A stretch of 64,000 nucleotides of DNA from Eopsaltria australis (lineage: Eukaryota; Chordata; Aves; Passeriformes; Petroicidae): NCBI GenBank assembly GCA_034509425.1, contig JAVTVJ010000011.1, positions 2,232,001 to 2,296,000 on the forward strand. Direction: 5' to 3'. Under the pieces are notes generated by a model, which saw only the letters and a program-made list of their open reading frames with translations, did no database searches and had not been told where the DNA came from. A program made the translations under genes and the position numbers. Shown here one piece after another: positions 36,810-48,700 of this stretch (positions are counted from its first letter, which is position 1; each line of letters opens with the position of its first letter).

Positions 36810-38876
36810 CTTAGTATATAATTAAGTATAGGGGTGGTGTAGGGGGATACATCAATGACTTAATAGGAGAAGAGAAATAGGAGGCATATTGTAACTCTGA
36901 TTCACAGTTTGTAGGTTTCCCCACCCCCCTGGGGCAATGCAACTGCCCTCTGTAATTGAACCCTCAGCTTGTACCTTTTTTTTTAAACAGCAGAACAACA
37001 ATGTCAATGAATAAAGAGACTGTGCTCTAGAGTTCAACTTCAGCCAAGTTGCAAGGACAAGAGACTCAGATCTCAGAGGTAATAAAACTGAAGGCAGTGA
37101 CTGCTAAATAAATGTGGAGTGCAAAGCAAGACTGCCTATGCAATTAGAAGTGCGGCAGTGAAGCTCAGCAAAGCACTGAGATCTAGTTGCAACACTGGAT
37201 CATATGTACATGGTAGGGTTTTTTCCATGTGATTGAACTTATTCTTACTAGAATTTTAAAGCCTGTAAAAAAAGAACAATCACCCTGGAAGAAAAGCTCC
37301 AGGGGTTATGGTTATGTTAAAGTCTGATAGGATTGCAAGTATCTATTTAGATGCTAAACTGTAATTCACATGATCTAGTTTTCATAGGGTGTACTTAAGC
37401 ACACAGTTCTACATCGGTCTCTACCTTCTCTCCCATATGTGCATCTTGATCATCTCCTCACTGTCATTATTCTGCAAGAGAAACAGAAAACGGGGTAATC
37501 TTTCTTTTGTCTGTTGTTGAAAGGCTAATGAATGTCTAGCTCTTTGCATTTTTATTTCCATTATGTTGGGAAAAAATGTGTCAGTAAAAATTCAGGTAAA
37601 GATTTCCTTTACCATGAAAAAAATTAAAAATAAAAATGGTGGGAGCCCAATGTTCTTAGAAAAGTGTGAATAATCAGAAATAAGCTAAGAGTTGAAGCTC
37701 AATAATTCTGCCAGTTTTGTGGGACAGCAGTTGGCCTTGATTTTAATAGCAGCTGTCAGACATCCAGTTTAATATTTATCTTTGCCTTTCCATCATTGAA
37801 AGCGTAAAGACACCTCTTGGTTATTGCTCAGATGAGAAAATATGTGTGTAAGGTTTATTATAATTCATATGTGGCAGTCTTCTGTGTATCAGCAATACTG
37901 TGCTGAAAAACCTTGCAGACTATAATTTTTGCAATAAATTACTTGGCTACAAAGGGATATTCGGAAGACTTCAGAGGGAGGTGGGATGTCTGGGGGCTGT
38001 TTGTTTTGTCATGGAAATGGTGAGAATGTGGATGAGTCCATCCTCTCAAGACACATCTGTCTCAACAAGGTTATTTATAGCTTACACAATTTCCTAAATC
38101 AGTGTATTTCAGAAAGACATAGACTACCAACATCCCAAATACTACTTCCTATATTAGCTCAGTAATGGTGTGATTTAAAGCTACCTACACACATGCGTGC
38201 ACACAAACACACATATTCACACACAGTACTTTACCTCCAAACTCATTAAAATACAGTATGATTTCTGGTATTTTCACTGGAAAAACACACTGCTTTGCAG
38301 GATCAAATGACTATCTTCCATCACAAAGCTGTTTCAAAGTAAATTGCCCAAAACTATATGTTGTTTTGCGTTTGGTTTCCCTTCTTAAACCACACCATCT
38401 AATGGAAGTTACTTCTCTTTTCCTAGATTGTTTTCTCTCCTTTGAGATAATTTTTTGATTGTAATAGAAACAGCTGTTTATTTAGGCTACCTAAACATCA
38501 AGGTAAACCATTGCTGGCTGTAAAGAGCCTGTTTTCTTTCTGTGCTAGCAGTGCAGATGCCTCTTCTGCTCCTGCTGTTAGAACAGCAGCTGAGCCATGT
38601 AGGAAAAGCACTGCTGCCCAGGAGCTCCAGGCAGAGTCTGCAGCAACATAGTTCTTGAACATCCAATGACATTAACCTTGGCATTGCTCAAATGATAGTG
38701 AAGGCAGTCTCCAGTGCATCTTTACGTACTCTCTGTTATCTTCCCACAGTAAATAATGTGAGCCCAGTATGATGATGCAATGTTGAGGTGTTCTTCAAAA
38801 TTTGCAGTTTGATGGCTTACTGGTTTTGCTTATTCTGCCTGAGGAGCCCAGAAGAGCTGCTCCTAAACTGTACAGA
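36810..38876. other. Non-coding stretch
   Basis: No gene recognised. A CA-rich tract (38186-38225) and a GC-richer patch at about 38540-38660 stand out; the latter matches nothing I know. Confidence 0.65.
38186..38225. repeat. CA-rich low-complexity tract
   Basis: Interrupted CA units (CACACATGCGTGCACACAAA, then CACACATATTCACACACAG) form an impure dinucleotide microsatellite. Confidence 0.7.
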
Positions 38877-39431
38877 TGTCATGGCTTAACTCCAGCTGAC
38901 AACTCAGCACTATGCAGCAATCCACTCAGTCTCCCCTCCCACATGGGATGGGGAAGAGAATTTCAAAAATGTAAAACCCTTGAGTTGAGATAAGGACAGT
39001 TTAATAATTAAAACAAGGTAAAATATAATAATAATAAATTGTAATGGAAAGGAGAGAGAAGAATAAAACCCAAGAAAGATACAATTACTCAATAAGTGCT
39101 GTCTCATGCCCAGCCCATCCCCAAACAGGGATTGGCAGATCCCAGCCAACTCCCCTCAGTTCATATACTGAGCATGACATTCTATTGTATGGAAGATCTT
39201 CTTGACCAGTTTGGGTCAACTATTCTGGCCATGCTCCCTCCTGGCTTCTTGTGCACCTGCTTACTGTCAGAGCATAGGAGTCTGAAAAGTCCTTGATTTA
39301 GAGCAAGCACTACTGAGCAAATACCAAAACATCACTATGTTGTCAACATTATTCTCATACTAAATCAAAAACACAGCTCTGTATCAGCTACATGGTAGAA
39401 GATTAACTTTATCCCAGGCAAAAACAGGATA
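38877..39431 (+). mobile_element. Solo LTR of an endogenous retrovirus
   Basis: The element begins TGTCATGGCTTAACTCCAGC and ends near ATCCCAGGCAAAAACAGGAT then A, about 555 bp. This resembles a widespread bird LTR that starts TGTGGTGGTTTAACCCCAGC-like and ends CCAGGACA-like. Internal features fit: a TTGAGATAAGGACAGTTTAA block, an AATAAA signal (39062-39067), and a TATGGAAGATCTTCTTGACC block before TTTGGGTCAACT. It is flanked by ACAGA (38872-38876) and GCAGA (39432-39436), a 5-bp target duplication with one mismatch. No gag, pol or env remnant and no second LTR is visible, so recombination to a solo LTR is inferred. The terminal CA has decayed to TA. The 5-bp duplication suits class I or class III (ERVL-like) elements better than class II. 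Confidence 0.88.
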
Positions 39432-42400
39432 GCAGATGACATAAAATTGCAGAACCTTATCAGCTATTCTCAATTTTAAAATATTTTTCTATCAAAATTT
39501 GTAAGTTTTTTTACGAAAACAAATAGAAATTGAAAACAGTTTTATCACTTCCCTTTCAATGCGGAGAACTGCTAGACATGCTTTTTTTTTATCTCCATCA
39601 ACACCTGCTATGTGGATTTTTTTCACAGCAAAGGCACTACTATTCACTTCAGTAATTAGTTTTCTTGAGAACCTGTGAATCTACCTTTGAACAGACTGAG
39701 CATTTATCATAAAAAGATATTGATGACAAAAAGTGGATACTTTTTTTAGATGGTCTGTGCTTCTGTAGCTTTTGTGGTGTTGCATACTTCAGAACCAAAC
39801 TCATAATCCAATGCCTGTGGCTCAAAGCATTATGGATTTTGAAATACTCCTCCTCTCAGTTTCAATTTACTTTCCTGTGCCTGTTAGTCTACAAAAGATT
39901 TTTTGCAATGCTGAACCCTCCTCTCTTTTGTTCTTGTACATTGCAGCATTTATTCATCCAGTTAGTATCAGTTGTTCAGAAGATCTGGAAAATGCTACCA
40001 TTATGGCAGTGACTTTTTAGGAAGTTCTGAAGAGAGCCAATTAATTTGAATTGCTGCAATTCTGTTAAACTACTTGGGGTTATGACTATTCATATTAGCA
40101 GATGATTGTGTGTTTCCATTTTGCCTAAGGAATGAATATGTATTTGATAGCTTTCCCCTACAGTTTTGTGTTCAGCTTTATTACATTTGCCTGGAAGCAA
40201 TGTCAATTCTTTCTTTACCTGTACAACTAATAACAGCAGCAGTCCATCTCTTCTATATTTCCTGCTTGTTCAGGAGCTCTTTTATTTCATAGTTTGATCT
40301 CAGCATCTGATGCCACTCATCCATTAATTCATTCATTAAAAACCTCAGAAGACAGCAATGATTATTAACAAAAATACTGGTTCTCTCTACCATTGATCTT
40401 GATGCCTGTTTTCTGGAAGGCATTCCAAACTTAGAGAAGCAGCAAGAAATGTCAACAAAGGCAGGTATCCTAAGAGTCATGAAACAGAAATGGATCCTTC
40501 TTTGTGTTCATGCAAAAAATATTTAAAAAAAGAAAAAAAAGAAACAAAAAGACAAAATAAACTTGAAGGCTACGCCTAAGGGAAAAATTAGAGACTGAGG
40601 TTGTGATTATGAAACACAAATTTCATGTCATTTTTTCTTAAATTTTAATTTCTGCAGGCATGATCTCACAGAAAACACAAACAATTCCCCTTTCCTAAAC
40701 TGTGTGTGTGTTCCAGATTTGTTCTAACAACTTAAGTATTTCTTTTTTTTCTTATATGTAATATATTTAGTAAGACCATGTAATGGTCAAAGAAAAACAT
40801 GTAAAATAGTAAAAGCTGTGTTTTTTTTCTTTTCTGAAATCTGACGTACTTAGACTTTGTGCTCTTTAGCCAGAAAGACTGGACAAGAGCTAAAAGGCTG
40901 TGTGAGAATATGACAGTAGTCTGAGAAAGAGGATATCTCATATAGAAAGGTAGATAATCAAAGAGAAAATTCAATTTAGGATATGCAGATTGCTATCTTA
41001 CATGTTCCTGTAAAAATCTGTCATCTTTAAAAATTCATCTTCCATTACTATCAACCTAAGAATTCTGTAACTATGTATGATGCAGGGACCTGTAAATGAG
41101 GTAAAAGGCTGCATGTTTCCTAAAATTGAAAGGTCCTTACGTGTTCAGTGGCAACAAACAAAACAATTTGGCTTTTTTTAATTTAGATTTCCTATTGTTT
41201 TGGCTCCCTCCATTCCTATCACACTCCAAGGGTCCATATGGGCCTTCTTTGTTTTAAAATTTTGGTTTAGAATCTGAAGTAAATCTGCTTGTAGACGAGA
41301 AAATGTACTGTGCTATTCCCTCATAATTGTGGAAAAGAAATTGCTAAGATACTGTTTATCTCTAGGGATCCTACTTTATTATTTTTTTAAAAAAATTAGA
41401 ATAAAGATTGAAAAATACATCATATGCATGATAAGACAGAGTTCATTCATACACATCAAATAAAAGCATCTCTGGCTATTCAAGGCACAAATCTTTTTTC
41501 TAATGCCCATGCAAATCATTGACTTTGCTGAGGTTACAGTGACATAAGTGAGACCGCAATCTGACCTGCTGTGGATAGAGGTTACAACAGAAGGCAATTA
41601 ACAACAATCTATATTGGTACATATTGTCCCAAAATGTGTTTCTCATTGACATTTTAATCAATGGGGGGTTTATGACAGATTTCTGTATGGTATTTTTCAA
41701 CAATCTAAGGAGTAAATTATTGGTAATTGCCGTTGATTTATTCTTATTTACAGAAGCTGCACTTACAGATTCAAGGGAAGAGGACCGTTGTTTTTTAAAG
41801 ACTTGCAGTTATTGACTGTGTTGATTAACTCCATGCTTGCTATTTTTTTCCAAAAACCAGAAAAAAATTCTTAACAGAACTGTGATGAAAATAATCTCTG
41901 CATTCTTTTGTCACTAATGATGTACTGATATAGTGATCTAAGCTTTCTGGTTATGGTTAAAAAAATAAGTTCTATAATTCAGAGCTGTCTTTCTACATTG
42001 GCATGTGGATCTTATGGTTCTCTGCTGCTTAGTAAAGATCTAATTTAATTATAATGAGTTATGGCTTGATATTATAAAACGTTCTGGTTTAATTCTTGTT
42101 GAAAATACTAGAAGCAGCACTACCAGAACAATGTAAGCATCACTAGATTCAGAAGATGTTTTAATAAGGGAATGGGTATATTGCTATTTTCTATTGGTTT
42201 TGGACAGTCCTTATTCATAACTTAACAATCACATACTTCATGGATTTTGAGTTTTGGGCATTTCTTCCTGCCTATAGAATTCAGATTTTCTGAGAATATG
42301 AAGTATGAAAGTGAAACTAGGATAAATATTGAGTTACAAAAGATTTCATTGCTCTTCCTCTCTTTATTAGTAAAATAACTCAATGAAACACATAACTTTT

Positions 42401-44527
42401 CTCTGAAGTTTCTCTGAAGTTTAAAGTAATCTTGCAGCAAATCCATGCTTAATATTTAAGCTAAAACTGATATAGTGATGATAGTTTCATTGCATTTGTA
42501 GAATTTTGGTTCTTTTATAGGCTTCTTATCAAGTACTGAAATACATATACAATACTGAATTAATGAGAAATTAATACTGTATCTCAAAAGTTTTATATCA
42601 GAAATCATCTATCTTTTTCAGATCTAGCTGAGCACATGAAATCAGATTTCTTATTTTAAAATAATATTTCAACTGAAACTGATTATCATTTCAGAATCTG
42701 AATCAAAATATCAAGGAGTCTGAAAAAACTTGTTTGGTTTTGGTGGAGTTTTTGGGGAAGAGAGCATGTGCTTTGAGTTTTTTTCCTAGATTACATCACT
42801 ATAATCAAGTAAGCGTCTGGTAGTTTTATTTTAATTGCTTGTTTGCATCTGTGTTTTGGAATGTGTACTTGTGGCACAGCCTATGTCTCCTTGGAAGACA
42901 GACAGTCACTAATTTGAGGACTGTTGCAATTTAAATAATTAAATAGTTTAAGTTACAAAGTTTATTGGATCCTTCTTAGTAAAGACCACTTGATTGTGGA
43001 AGTATCCCTGTGTTTTTTGAGTTGTATATGTAATGTCAGATGGGATACTCTAAAATGTGATAAAGCAGAGCTCTTCAGGTTTAAGAATGTGATTTCTTCT
43101 TTGAGCTGTGTAAGAAAAGCCTCTCAAAAACAAACAAAAAGCTAAACCCTAAGCACATGTAAACTCTGTTTTGTAAAGAGTCTATTTGTGTAGATTTGTG
43201 GTAATTTCAGATTTCAATTATGTATCTGTCCCTCTGTGTATAAACTACTTGATTTTTGTGGTCTAGAAAATTTTGTCTTTGACACTTAAGCCTCATTTTG
43301 ATTCTCTATTGGTGATGCTTAATGAAGCACAGCGGGCCAAAGAATAAATAAACAGAATTTTAATATATCTGTTTGTCCTCATTGCAGTAAGTTTGACTAT
43401 AGCAAGTTTGACTAAGTGTAAAGTACTGAACAAGTAATTAAGTGCTCTCTGTGTGCACCTTAAAAGTCCATATGACATCCACATTCAAGCTAGATGTAGC
43501 TCAAAATGTCATTGTTTCCTGCAATGCTTGCTGTGGCATATGTTAGCTATTAAGTCCAAGCTACCCAAGGAAAGTGAGCTGAGAAAAGAGTGGGTAAAAA
43601 GCTCTAGTGTTTTTGTATATTAACATACAAATTCAGCAACACCTGAAATGAGCAGACATTCCTTTGGGCAAAGATGTTCTGACCTTTCTTTAGAGAGCAC
43701 TTGAGTTTTGCCACATATTGAAAACTACTGATTAATTTCACAGTTTTCTTCATGGAACAAAATAGTGAAATTAGCATAATTACAGCTAAAAAGGCTATAG
43801 GATAGAACATCCAGTGTTTTTATTGCCCAGTGACTGTTTCTATAACCTGAGAAAAGCTTGTAAACCCGTTTTGGTTAAGGAGTTCGCGCTGTCACTGGTG
43901 CAGTAGAGAAAAGAATCATTTTCATCTCACAGTAAAGTAAGTTACCCATTTCATAGCATTTATAACTTCAATATCTTTTCCTGAGGAGAATGAAAATAAA
44001 GCACTGAGCACTGTTTTCATTTTCAAATGAAAACTTGTTGTGAATGAGTTTTACTAACTGTGTATTGGTAACCATAAATAGAGACACCAATGAATCTGGA
44101 AGATACAGTCACACAACATATATTTATGCATGTGGAGCATACAAATTTCACTTTGTTAGACACATTTTTTCTATGTAGGATGCAGTTTTTATACTAGTTT
44201 TCTCTGTCCTTATGCTAACGAATTTTCAACTCATTTTGTTTCCAGAATAGGGAGAGCATACTCTCAGCACATCTGGAGATGATGACACTTTCTGTGTATT
44301 ACATCTAAGTGGCAAAATTTGAGTACATCCAAAGTGAATGCCCCCAAAAGCCCAGAAACATCTTTGCAATAAATACTGACAATTTCAGATTCTTCTCCCA
44401 GCCTTCCGAATCAAACAAGGGACTTGATCTTAACAAGCATGTCAGAGTTTAACATATTAAGAACAAAATAGGTATTTCCATAGAGTTTGTATCATTTGTA
44501 GGCAACTTATTGCTACACGATATTTAG
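39432..44527. other. AT-rich non-coding stretch
   Basis: No gene or mobile element recognised. It has an 11-bp tandem duplication (TTTCTCTGAAG at 42398 and 42409). Open frames are 60-82 codons and unrecognised. Confidence 0.65.
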
Positions 44528-44562
44528 ACTTTAGACCAAAGTCCACTGGAAGTAATGGAAAT
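44528..44562. repeat. Half-relic of an old palindromic repeat
   Basis: CTTTAGACCAAAGTCCACTG then GAAGTAATGGAAATA resembles one arm of the remembered CCAAAGCCCATTGAAGTCAATGGAAAG repeat. The other arm is not visible. This is the weakest of the four such calls. Confidence 0.3.
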
Positions 44563-45482
44563 ATTTCTTTGAGAACATTTAGCATAGTATGGTCACTTGA
44601 AAATACCCAAATTAGCAAATTCTGAGCAAGCTGACTCAAATCCAGGAGCCAATTTAACAGTCTGTTAACATACCCTGGGAGGAGCACTGCAGCTGCATTG
44701 CTTGCACAAGATATCTCCATGAGAGTTGGTTTGGGTCTCATTACAAAATGAGGGCTGTGGAGACATAATTTTAAGCTCTGTGAAAGAATACTGTGCCAGT
44801 ATAAATTATGTAGACTAGTGGAATTCTGGTAAGTTTCAGAAAATATGTGTATGTAGTGTTAAGGCAGGAAACTGCTTCCCCCACACAGCATAATCAGAGC
44901 ATATTTATTTTGTTAATGTTATGTTATCATAAAATAAAAAAGGAAATTAAATAAGAATTTAATTGTTCATCATATTGCAGAACACATTGTATCTCAAGCT
45001 GTCATGGGAACTAGTTATCATTTCTTTGATCTTTAAATCATACACACAAAAACAGTTGAGGAAAGATAGAGGGATCACAATATTTGTATGAGAAAGATTA
45101 ATGAGCTGTCTAAGATGATTGCTTTTGCAGTAACAAGTATTTCATGATATTGTATGATGCATAAATTAATATTTTTTTAAAAGTTTAAATGAAAAAATCC
45201 TTTTCTGTGTATTGATACAGATATAATGTTATGCATACCAAGGCATGAGTTTTACTTTCTAATGATAGCAATTTTGCTAGTGGTAAAATATGCAATGTAT
45301 CTTACCTATTTCAAAAGTCTATCTGTTGATGATTTTCTTCCAAGCACTTTTTCCTAGACACTTGTCATATGATTGCATTTTACAGTATAATATGAATGTA
45401 TTCATGGAGAATTCATTTGGTTCTATTCATAGTACACACTAAACAACATAAAGGATTGCACTCTCTTTCTCTCTCCCCCCAG

Positions 45483-45541
45483 CGACCAAGAAAAATATTT
45501 ATCATTTATACAATATTTCAGTAACTCTATTGGCCATTCAG
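45483..45541 (+). other. Exon-like segment with strong splice signals
   Basis: A pure 20-base pyrimidine run (45461-45480) is followed by AG. The 59-base segment then ends CATTCAG directly before GTAAAT. A CACTAAAC branch-point-like site lies about 40 bases upstream of the AG. Two plus-strand frames are open throughout; one reads TKKNIYHLYNISVTLLAIQ and ends on a whole codon. I do not recognise the peptide, and 59 is not a multiple of three. A real internal exon, a cryptic exon or chance are all possible. Confidence 0.2.
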
Positions 45542-45903
45542 GTAAATTTTTGAAGGTCTATCAAAGTTCATGTAATAATGTTGATATATTATTTAACTAC
45601 ACAAAATAATCCCAGATATATATATATTTCCAGTTGAAATTTAAGAAATATATTTATATGTTCTTCATTCAGTATTAAAGAAGGAAGAAAAAATATAATT
45701 TAAAAGCATGTGGGGTTTTTTCTTTTAATTTTTTCTACTACCATATAAACTAACAAAACCAATCATAAATTATATCTTTTTTGTGATAATTTTTAAAATT
45801 ATAATTTAAAAGGGTGTTTTTTTCTCCAATCCTTATTCATGTATGGAAAATAAAAGCATAATTATAAAAGATCACTTGAAATTTGAATGTGAAACCCCAG
45901 TTT

Positions 45904-47690
45904 TCATAGAATCATAGTATGGTTTGGTTTGAAGGGACTTGAAGATGACCTAGTTCCAGCCCCCCTGCCACTGGCAGAGACCCCCTTCTACAAGACCAGG
46001 GTGCTCAAAGCCCCATCCAGTCTAGTCATGAATAATTCCATGGGTGGGACAACTACAGCTTGTCTGGGCAACCTGTTCTAGTACCTCATCACTCTCATAC
46101 AAAGAAATTATTCATAATATCTAATCCAAATCCATCCTCTTTCAATCTGAAACCATTACCTCTTGTCCTATCACTTCATGTCATTATGAAAAGTCCCTCT
46201 CCAAGCTTCTTGTAGGCCCCATTTAAGCATGGGAAGGCTGCTTTAAGGTCTCCTTGGAGCCTTCTCTGTGCTCAGCAACCCCAACTGAGCCTGTCTTCAT
46301 AGGAAAGGTGTTCTAGTCTTGTGATCAGTTCAGTGGCTGTACTCTGGACTTGCTCCAATAGGTTCAAGGTTTTCTTCTGTTAAGTGCTCCAGAGCTGGAT
46401 GCAGTACTCCAAGTGTGGTCTCACAAGAGCAGAGTCAAGAGAGAGAATTATGTCCCTTGCCCTGCTGGCCACGCTTCTTTTGATGCAGCCCAGGATGTCA
46501 TTGGCCCTCTGGGCTTCAAGTGCACATTGCTGAGTTGTTTTGAGCTTTTCATCTACAAACACCCCCGAGTCTTTCTCTTGAAGGCTCATCTCAATCCATT
46601 CTCCTCACAGCCTGTATTGCTGCTTAGGATTGTCCTGAACCAGGTTTAGGGTCTCACACTCGACCTTGTTGAACTTCATGAGTTTCTCACAGACCCACCT
46701 TCCAATCCTGTCAAGGTCCCTCTGTACGGCATCCCTTCCTTTCAGGGTGTCAACTGCACCCCGCAGCTTGGCGTTGTCAGCAAACTTTCTGAGGGTGCTC
46801 TCAATTCCAATCTCCACATCATCAACAAAGATGTCAAAAAAAATGCTGGTACCAATGCCAGCCCCTGAGGGATGTCATTTATCACTGGTTTCCACTTGAA
46901 CATCAAGCCATTGACCTCGACTCTTCAAGTGTGACCATGCAGCCAATTTCTTATTCACTAATTGATCTTTCCATCAAATCCATAAGATGGCTACTGGCTT
47001 AGCTGCTTTTTCTGTCAGATCTCTCAGGACACACAGATGTATCTCACCAGGTACCATGGACTTTTGCATCTTCAGGTTATTTAGAGAATTTCAAATTTGG
47101 TTTTCACCTATAGCTGGCAGTCCATTTTCCCACTCCCTGCCTTTGCCATCTACAATGCAGGTGGTGTGGTGGAGCATTTTCTGTTGAATACTGAGACAAA
47201 AACATCAGTGAATAACTCAGCCTTCTCATTGTCCTGAGTAACCAAATCTCCTGTTCCTTTCCAGAGAGGGCCCACATAGTCTGTAGTCTTCCATTTATTA
47301 CCCATGTGCATATAAATATTTTTCTTGTTGCCCTTGAGGTCTCTGGCGAGACTTGATTCTAGAAGGGCTTTAGATGTCCTAACCTAATCACTTGCTGCTC
47401 AAAAGATCTCTTGGTTTTCCTCCCAGGCTTCATGTCCTTGCTTCCACTCTCTATAGGCTTCCTTTTTTGTTTTGAGTTTGTCTAGGAGCTCCTTGTTCCC
47501 ACAAAAACAAGGCTTCCCAATGTTTTTGCCTAAATTTTGTGATCCTTCTGGTCTTGGAGCACGTGATCCCTGAATAATAACCAGATTTCAGGAAGCAGAT
47601 CTCTGAAGAGGCCAAGGTCTGTTTCCCTGAAATCCTGAGTAATGAGCTTTCTGTGCACCCCCCTTGCTGCCCTAAGGATCTCCTCACTTT
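45904..47690 (-). mobile_element. CR1 LINE, the longest copy, internally deleted
   Basis: On the minus strand this runs from the ORF2 endonuclease-RT linker (about 47690) through RT and the C-terminal region to the 3' UTR and tail (TCATAGAATCATAG, 45904). Minus-strand peptides include GIESTLRKFADNAKLRGAVD, CALEAQRAN, ILGCIKRSVASRAR and LVRPHLEYCIQLWS, all typical of CR1 RT. The catalytic FADD is FADN here. At about 46981-46995 the sequence jumps from the region after the RT fingers to the segment coding for the linker end (ATGGCTACTGGCTTAGC), which removes a block of the RT core. Several frameshifts and stops confirm a dead copy. Full-length CR1 is about 4.5 kb, so the 5' half is missing. Confidence 0.95.
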
Positions 47691-48540
47691 TCTTCATGTA
47701 AACAGTTAGATGGAATGCTTAAATTATTTCTTTATCAGATTCATAAGCAAGAAGTAAAAATTAAAGCTCATATTGCTAGTTATGAATAGGGCTTATGACT
47801 TTATCCGAAAGGCAAAGTAAAGAATATTTTGAAATATGTGATATAAACATTATATTATTTTTTTAGTATTATCACTTTATTTTTCCTCTGAGATGGCTCA
47901 AAAGAAATGATTACACTTAGTGGCCATTTAGGCTTTCACCACATACATTTTAAAGATGTTGACTAGTAAATGTTAAGACACACAAATATAGTATTGGTTG
48001 TGATGTTACACTAGTTGATTAAACTAAGCACTTTACCAAGGTCTAGGAAACTTTTGTTTCATCAGGCATAGTAAAATATGGACTGAAGATTTGAGGGCAT
48101 AATAACTACTTAAGATATTATATTCTTTTCAAGAAGTTATATTTAAGTTTAGTCTCCTTTGCTTAGGCTAGTAAGGTAGCAGCGAAAAGACAGGTGCTTG
48201 CACAGACACTGTACATGAATGGGAGACCCTATCCAGTTGTACTTTCCTTTTACTGTCCCATATTCCCAGCATAGTGCCCAGTGTATCTAATCTCTACATA
48301 TTCTCTTTCACGGAAAGTGTAGATACAGAGGCAGTTGTTCATGAACTAATTTATTATAGTTTTTGGCTTCCTAAATACCTTCTCTCTGTATGTGGATCCA
48401 GCTCTTCTGTAATATAACATCATAAGAACTTTAATATTTTTTTCCATAAAAAACTTTGATTTTTTCTTTTTTGGAGAGTTAAAAATCTGTGTTGACAGGA
48501 AACTGTTTGCAGAAACTTTAGTATGAAATATAAGTTAAAG
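47691..48540. other. Non-coding stretch between two CR1 copies
   Basis: AT-rich sequence with no recognisable gene or repeat separates the long CR1 from the next short CR1 tail. Both lie in the same orientation. Confidence 0.6.
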
Positions 48541-48700
48541 AATCACAGAATCATAGAATGATTTGGATTGGAAGGAACCTTCAATTACCATCTACTCCAA
48601 CCCCACAGCAAAGAGCAGGGGCATCTTCAACAAGATCAGGTTGCTCAGAACCACATTCAACCTAACCTTGAATTTTTCCAGGGATGGAGCATCAATCAGC
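48541..48700 (-). mobile_element. CR1 3'-end fragment
   Basis: AATCACAGAATCATAGAATG followed by ATTTGGATTGGAAGGAACCT is the antisense of the CR1 3' UTR and tail. The similarity runs to GGGATGGAGCATCAATCA and then stops. It is a severely 5'-truncated, non-coding insertion. Confidence 0.92.

Noticed and set aside
42398..42419. 11-bp tandem duplication TTTCTCTGAAG
   Set aside because: Too short to distinguish from chance slippage; noted only within the stretch description.
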